Assembly: GCA_035236585.1 (NCBI GenBank) | Contig: CP141137.1 | Location: forward strand, 45,530,057-45,594,056 | Length of the DNA stretch: 64,000 nucleotides | Reading direction: 5' to 3' | Source of the DNA: Warburgia ugandensis | Lineage: Eukaryota; Streptophyta; Magnoliopsida; Canellales; Canellaceae | Part shown: in pieces, positions 63,340 to 64,000 of the stretch | Position numbering within the stretch: the stretch's first letter is position 1 | Layout: every line of letters begins with the position of its first letter | Made by a program: the position numbers and the translations under genes | Notes under the pieces: generated by a model | What the model saw: the letters and a program-made list of their open reading frames with translations, nothing else | Databases searched by the model: none | What the model was told of the DNA's origin: nothing

Positions 63340-64000
63340 CAATCTGCGATGGAGATAGTGGGTAGTAGGAGTTAGCTCTCATGGGAAAATGCTCTAAAAA
63401 GAGTAGCCAAGCATCTCCCATGAGGTCCAGTGAGGAATGACTATGTGTATCCACTAGTCGACATAGAGGCTGTAAAAGTCACCTAAGTTGATGGTAGGGC
63501 CTATGAGCATAAGAGTCTAGGTTCTAGTTTGGGTATGTTAGGCATGTCGGTCACTCTCTAGAGTCTATACCACGATGTCAGTGATGGCAGGACTATATGC
63601 CATCATATTTATCTAATCAATTAGCTTTCCCACTGCAAAGTGAGTTTTAAATTTCATTTAAATGGAGCATCGTGCAAATGATTTATTTGATTACCAAGAG
63701 TTTTGTTGGACCACTAATCTGTTGATCTTAATAGATTATGCATGACTTGGGTTTGGTAGTTTCTATGCGATTTACATCCCATATCATGCTACACCTCATT
63801 TTGGACATAGTATTTACGATTTTGTGGAAATAAAACCTAAGTTATGCCTACCTTGGTCTTATATATCTTTATCACATGTACTTGAAAATGTATATTTCTT
63901 GTCGAGTTTTATTGGCCAGATTACATTAGAGTTGTTCCTAGTGAGCAATTGTTTTTGCTCACCCCCTACTACTAACATTTCAAGTGATGCCCTAGGGAGC
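63340..64000 (+). repeat. LTR-like segment at the window end
   Basis: The layout recalls the block seen before the stem-loop in the large gypsy LTRs, ending in CCCCCTACTAC, which resembles CCCCTACTAA at 4381 before the anchor of LTR copy 2. A perfect 8-bp inverted repeat, GTGAGCAA/TTGCTCAC, lies at 63941-63962. The window ends before the expected anchor, so this assignment is weak. Confidence 0.4.

Overview
The window looks like a repeat-rich stretch of a flowering-plant nuclear genome, probably a monocot and possibly a palm. The monocot inference rests on the protein-coding gene resembling the maize-type apoplastic polyamine oxidase; the species cannot be fixed from sequence alone. I find one intact gene, a nine-exon polyamine oxidase at 28420-35405 (+). 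Most of the rest is old, nested retrotransposon DNA, SINEs, tandem repeats and microsatellites. No bacterial-type operons, CRISPR arrays or tRNA/rRNA genes are visible.

Region 1-16062 is a decayed Ty1/copia element on the + strand. Its protease, integrase and RT/RNase H segments lie at about 4877-5037, 8998-9813 and 13358-15538, and its 3' LTR at 15611-16062. The reading sense runs across the breaks because large Ty3/gypsy LTRs landed inside the gene: one ending at 4876 (+), a solo LTR at 5038-8997 (-) and a solo LTR at 9814-13357 (-). The last two have recognisable target-site duplications. A further LTR piece occupies 1-1982. A 178-bp Au-type SINE with a 19-bp duplication sits in the RNase H region.

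Region 16063-28400 has no recognisable host gene. It holds microsatellites, a ~57-bp tandem repeat (19001-19250), a ~190-bp tandem repeat (24520-25097) and a broken L1-like LINE (about 25250-26480). Just before the gene there is a tandem duplication that copied its promoter and first exon (units about 26945-27733 and 27812-28499).

Region 28420-36790 is the polyamine oxidase gene, with a 4-kb fourth intron carrying a MITE-like element and a SINE remnant. A complete minus-strand Au-type SINE lies downstream.

Region 36792-64000 is a nest. A minus-strand LINE (5' part 51153-52860, 3' part 36792-37327) was split by a Ty3/gypsy element (37328-51152) with ~4-kb LTRs, a tRNA-Met-type primer site and decayed protease/RT. 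Its 5' LTR in turn received a solo LTR (40647-42705) with a perfect CACCT duplication. That solo LTR belongs to the same family as the LTRs of a gag-only Athila-like element at 52861-61186. From 61187 onward the sequence looks like another decayed gypsy interior plus LTR. A stem-loop whose stem sequence changes while pairing is kept recurs in six of the large gypsy LTR copies and is the most interesting pattern that is not simply a known element.
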